Below, piece by piece: positions 59,601 through 64,000 of a DNA stretch of 64,000 nt (position 1 is the stretch's first letter; each line of letters starts with the position of its first letter). The notes below the pieces were generated by a model. The model saw only the letters and a list, made by a program, of their open reading frames with translations. It ran no database searches and was not told the origin of the DNA. Origin of the DNA: Rapana venosa (Eukaryota; Mollusca; Gastropoda; Neogastropoda; Muricidae). The translations under genes were made by a program, and so were the position numbers. Where the stretch lies: the NCBI GenBank assembly GCA_028751875.1, contig CM054140.1, forward strand, positions 11,284,112-11,348,111. Reading direction: 5' to 3'.

Positions 59601-59888
59601 CTGAGTGCATTTTCAATGTGACCCCACGGGCGGGGACTGGATGTAAAAAAGCACATGAGTACTTATTCATTATCCTGAAAAAAAGAATTTGTTTCTATTA
59701 CTTATAATGTGTAGATGTTCTTTTTATGACTTTATTGGCTTTTCCCCCCTCTTTATTATGTGAGTGTATGGGTATTGCACTTATTTTATTATCATGACAT
59801 TCAATTTGTATGAGTATAATTAAAAAGTGTTTGTGTTGATCGTGTGCTAATGTGAGTATTACATATTTAGTATTATCCCTGAATTCCC

Positions 59889-59923
59889 CCCCCCCCCACA
59901 CACACACTCTCACACACACACAC

Positions 59924-59959
<36 letters not shown>

Positions 59960-60000
59960 TACATACACACACTCACTCACTCACTCACTCACTCACTCAT
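59889..60000. repeat. poly-C, (CA)n and (ACTC)n
   Basis: C run, CA run and seven ACTC units; the copy is at 63266-63380. Confidence 0.93.
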
Positions 60001-60616
60001 ATTCTCTCCCTCAATAACTGTATAGGTTTATATTTCTTCTTTGTTTTGTTTCTTGTTTTTATTGTGTGGATGTATGGGTATTAATGTATTTCATTATCAT
60101 GACATATAATTTGAAACGAATATAATCTAAAATGAGTGTTGATGGGATCGCATACTGTTTTGGGAATTATATATTGGATATTATCTCTGAAAATACACAC
60201 ACACACTCTCTCTGTCTCTCTGTCTCTTTCTCACCTTTTATCGTCTCGCTTATAGTTATAGTGTATCCTGATGAAGGATTCATATTTTGTATTTTCAATA
60301 CTTTATTGGACTTGCCTCTGTACATTAAGTTTTAATGAGTGCCCTATTTCAATATCTTATAGTTATGTGTAACAAGTATGTGTACCATTTGACATTGTGT
60401 AGATGTTTATCTTTATGACTTATTAAAGTTTGGTCGTGTTATTTTTCTTGGCTCTGTTGTTGTTCTTGTTGTTGTTGTTTGTTTTTTCTCTTTTTTATCT
60501 TCTTCTGTTGGTTTGGTTTTTCTTTCTCTTTTGTTTGTTTGTTTGTTTTGGTTAGGTTTTTTGGGGGGTAGGGGTGGGGGGTGGGTATCTTAGGGTTTTT
60601 TTTATTTGCTTGCTTT

Positions 60617-61182
60617 GGGGGGGGGGGGGGTGGTTGTTGGGGGGGAGTGTTTTGAAAAGGGTTATTTCCCCTTGTTTTTATTGTGAGACTGTATAAGTAT
60701 TGGGTTATTATTATTAAGATGTATCCCTAACGGGCGGGGATGGATGTAAAAAAGCACATATGTGCTATATTATTATCTCGAAATAAAAGAATTTTCATTG
60801 TCATTTTCTTGTCATTCTCTTCTCTTCTCTTTTCTCTCTCTTCTCTCTCTTCTTCTCTCCTCTCTCTCTCTCCTCTTGAGGGGAGGTAGCCCTTTTGATG
60901 AACGCGCGTTGCGCTTGATTGCTGACATGGTTTTGAATTAGTTAAGGGATGTTTTCTCTGGAGTTAAATCAGTGCTTTTCGTTGCTTTGGGTGTACCTTT
61001 TTTATCATCAACCAGGGTATTTAAAGGATAGGAATTTTGCATTAGACAATTATCGAAACTGGCCGTGGCTAAAAATATTTATGTTGTTCAAAAAAAAAAA
61101 ACCAATGGGACACCCAAAAATTTGTATAGATCAATCAAACTTTCCTAAAAGAGCAATGCTATTCTTCAGTAACCCCACCTCA
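60617..61182. other. Junction sequence between the two duplicate copies
   Basis: G-rich (a run of about 12 G near 60619), then AT-rich unique sequence with a TCTC tract at 60818-60873. It has no recognisable gene. Whether it belongs to the repeat unit cannot be told, since the second copy is cut by the window edge. Confidence 0.6.
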
Positions 61183-62617
61183 ATGACTGTGGAACACTTC
61201 CTCCAGACCTGTCCAAAACACTCAAACCTTAGGGTAATATCTGGCTACTGCCCTGCCGATGAGGACAAACTTTTCGGACCCTGGAGGGCCTTCAGCACAT
61301 GACAGCATTTTCAAGGCTCAGGAGGTTCTGTCTGAGTGAGGACAAAGAAGAAGAGGATTAATTGGTATATGTATGTATGTTTGTCCGTCGTGTCCGACGA
61401 TGACCTCCAAAACAGCAGAGGAGGCAGCTGCTGGTTTGGAAACTGGGCAGAAATTTGATTATAGTGGAGATGCCTTGCCCACAGCACATACCCACTCTCT
61501 CGGCCAAGTGGGCATAAGGACAGTTAGCATTGGAGATGCTCTCCAAAGGCCAACCAGCTCCAGGGCTGCAGCACATAAGGACTGTGCAAGTCAAGCCTCC
61601 TAGTCAGAGAGTCATAGTCGATCACTAAAGACTAAGCTGTAAAGTGGAATTCCATGAGAGGGGAAGCCACTGGTCATACAGCCTCTCACCTTGCTGTTGC
61701 CCCAGCGTCAATGGTTTAATCAAGAACTGTGATAAAGCCAGGCACCGACGTAATATAGTCACAGCCAAACTGAATAGCACTATCAAGAAGCAGCAACAAT
61801 GTGGTAATGGTCATTAAGTTCAGGAAAATCAACTTCCATTGATCATCATGTAGTTTACTCCAGCATCACATAACGTGGCCTCTAGCAACTGAGATTATTT
61901 TGCAAGATAAAGGTCTATGTGTTATCACATAGGGCATATCAGTATTTGCTTGCTTTTCACGGGCATTAACATAGTCATGTCTTTCAAAGATAGATGGAAC
62001 ATATAATTGCACCCACATAAGTAGGGAAAAACAGATATTGAGCGGAATTGATACCTAGTGTTTTGATTGAGATCCCTTTAATTTCCAAGTCTATGACCCA
62101 GAAGTTTAGCTCCCATTACTTTCCAAGTCTCTGATCCAACAGACTTAGCTTCCCCTGTTTGCCAAGTCTCTGACCCACAGATTAGCTCCCTTTACTTTCC
62201 AAGTCTCTGACCCAACAGATTAGCTCCCTTTACTTTCCAAGTCTCTGACCCAACAGATTTATCTCCTTTTGCTTTCCAAGTCACTTACCCAGAAGATTTA
62301 GCTCCCTTTACTTTTCCACATCTCTAACCAACAGATTTAGCTCCCTTTTCTTCCAGGTCTCTACCCAAACATATATAACTCCGTTTACTTTCCATGCCCC
62401 TAACCAAGAGATTTATTTTCCTTTCCTTAAACCCCAAATATTTAGCTCCCTTTACTTTCCAACTCTCAAATCCAACAGATTAGTTCCCTTTGCTTTGTAA
62501 GTCTTTAAACCAAGGGTTTTTAGCTTGTTTTGTGTTGTGTGTGTGGGGGGGGGGGGGGGGGCTTCTTTGGGTTTTTTCTTTGTGCAAATTTATCTTTCCC
62601 ATAAAAAATCTCCTTTC

Positions 62618-62667
<50 letters not shown>

Positions 62668-64000
62668 TGTTGTTTTTTTCTTGTTTTTTGTTTGTCTGTT
62701 TGGGAGGGTGCTTTTGTCTGTTTGTTTTTTTTTGTTGTTTTAAAAATTGTGTTGTGTGTTTGTGTGTGTGGTTTTTTTTTTTGGTTGTTGTTGGTTTTTT
62801 TTTGTTTTTTGTTTTTTTTGGGGGGGCGTTTCTGGGGTTTATTTTGTCGTTAGCTCGTCCGGGGTTGTTTGTTTGTTTGTTTGTCTGTTTGTTTGTTTGT
62901 TTTTTTTCTTTTTCTCTCTTTTCTTTAAAAAAAAAGTTTTTTCCCTTTGCTTCTACTGTTTGAAAATATGAGTACTGAGTGCATTTTCAATGTGACCCCA
63001 CGGGCGGGGACTTTGGATGTAAAAAAGCACATGAGTACTTATTCATTATCCTGAAAAAAAGAATTTGTTTCTATTACTTATAATGTGTAGATGTTCTTTT
63101 TATGACTTTATTGGCTTTTCCCCCCTCTTTATTAAAGTGAGTGTATGGGTATTGCACTTATTTTTTTTATCATGACATTCAATTTGTATGAGTATAAATT
63201 TAAAAAGTGTTTGTGTTGATCGTGTGCTAATGTGAGTATTACATATTTAGTATTATCCCTGAATTCCCCCCCCCCCACACACACACACTCACACACACAA
63301 CAACACACACACACACACACACACCCCACACACACATACATACATACACACACTCACTCACTCACTCACTCACTCACTCATATTCTCTCCCTCAATAACT
63401 GTATAGGTTTATATTTCTTCTTTGTTTTGTTTCTTGTTTTTATTGTGTGGATGTATGGGTATTAAATGTATTTCATTATCATGACATATAATTTGAAACG
63501 AATATAATCTAAAATGAGTGTTGATGGGATCGCATACTGTTTTGGGAATTATATATTGGATATTATCTCTGAAATACACACACACACTCTCTCTGTCTCT
63601 CTGTCTCTTTCTCACCTTTTATCGTCTCGCTTATAGTTATAGTGTATCCTGATGAAGGATTCATATTTTGTATTTTCAATACTTTATTGGACTTGCCTCT
63701 GTACATAAGTTTTAATGAGTGCCCTATTTCAATATCTTATAGTTATGTGTAACAAGTATGTGTACCATTTGACATTGTGTAGATGTTTATCTTTATGACT
63801 TATTAAGTTTGGTCGTGTTATTTTTCTTGGCTCTGTTGTTGTTCTTGTTGTTGTTGTTTGTTTTTTCTCTTTTTTATCTTCTTCTGTTGGTTTGGTTTTT
63901 CTTTCTCTTTTGTTTGTTTGTTTGTTTTGGTTAGGTTTTTTTGGGGGGTAGGGGTGGGGGGTGGGTATCTTAGGGTTTTCTTTTATTTGCTTGCTTTGGG
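61183..64000. repeat. 3.36-kb direct duplication, copy 2 (runs off the window)
   Basis: Matches 57825-60616 over its full visible length, including the minisatellite (62090-62510), the T/G-rich tract (62520-62960) and the CA/ACTC tract (63266-63380). Examples of indels are aggcctcagg to aggctcagg and tgcccccagc to tgccccagc. Confidence 0.95.

Larger units (their letters stand above)
57825..60616. repeat. 3.36-kb direct duplication, copy 1
   Basis: From the LINE zinc-knuckle (atgactgtggaacacttcct) through a 38-39-bp minisatellite, CT, T/G-rich and CA tracts to tttgcttgctttgggg. The same order recurs from 61183 to the window end, with an offset of 3350-3380 bp. Differences are almost all single-base indels in short homopolymers. 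Confidence 0.95.

Overview
This window is animal nuclear DNA, most likely from a mollusc (probably a gastropod). That reading rests on spliced CYP2-type cytochrome P450 genes, several LINE clades (RTE-like, L2/CR1-like, Tx1/L1-like, RNase H-bearing), tRNA-derived SINEs and abundant CA/GA/CT microsatellites. The species cannot be named from the sequence. The only host genes I can support are two tandem P450 genes, both on the minus strand.

Layout. Positions 1-4411 hold an old RNase H-type LINE split by a nearly full-length RTE-like LINE, with a perfect 12-bp target-site duplication (TSD). 4412-4735 is an orphan copy of the P450 5' noncoding exon/promoter block, which points to a third P450 gene off the left edge. 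4736-13615 is intergenic DNA full of transposon relics. P450 gene A has five coding exons between 27435 and 13616 (497 codons) and a predicted noncoding first exon ending at 28336. 28676-42250 is a second copy of the same intergenic block, carrying newer insertions and a 500-N gap. P450 gene B has five coding exons between 54034 and 42251, with the same intron positions but one 1-bp frameshift in exon 1; its noncoding exon ends at 54573. 55000-64000 holds a minisatellite, an RNase H-type LINE with a long poly-C run, and a near-identical 3.36-kb direct repeat that runs off the right edge.

How it fits together. The cluster looks like a tandem array with a period of about 24-26 kb (noncoding-exon donors at 4412, 28336 and 54573). 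Introns and spacers differ mainly by transposon insertions, which give relative dates. The two P450 coding sequences are mosaics: stretches of near identity in exons 1 and 4 beside diverged stretches that overlap predicted substrate-recognition regions. The most striking single object is an RTE-like LINE at 36273-39490. It has an 11-bp TSD and an internal 5' inversion with a 23-bp overlap at the breakpoint, as expected from twin priming.

Caution. The 3.36-kb duplicate copies at the right end differ almost only by single-base indels in short homopolymers, which suggests residual consensus error. Isolated frameshifts elsewhere, including the one in gene B, should be read in that light. I found no wholly new biological system. 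The strongest leads are the P450 mosaic pattern, the twin-primed RTE, the tail shared by a LINE and a SINE, and a broken unknown ORF in intron 3 of gene A.
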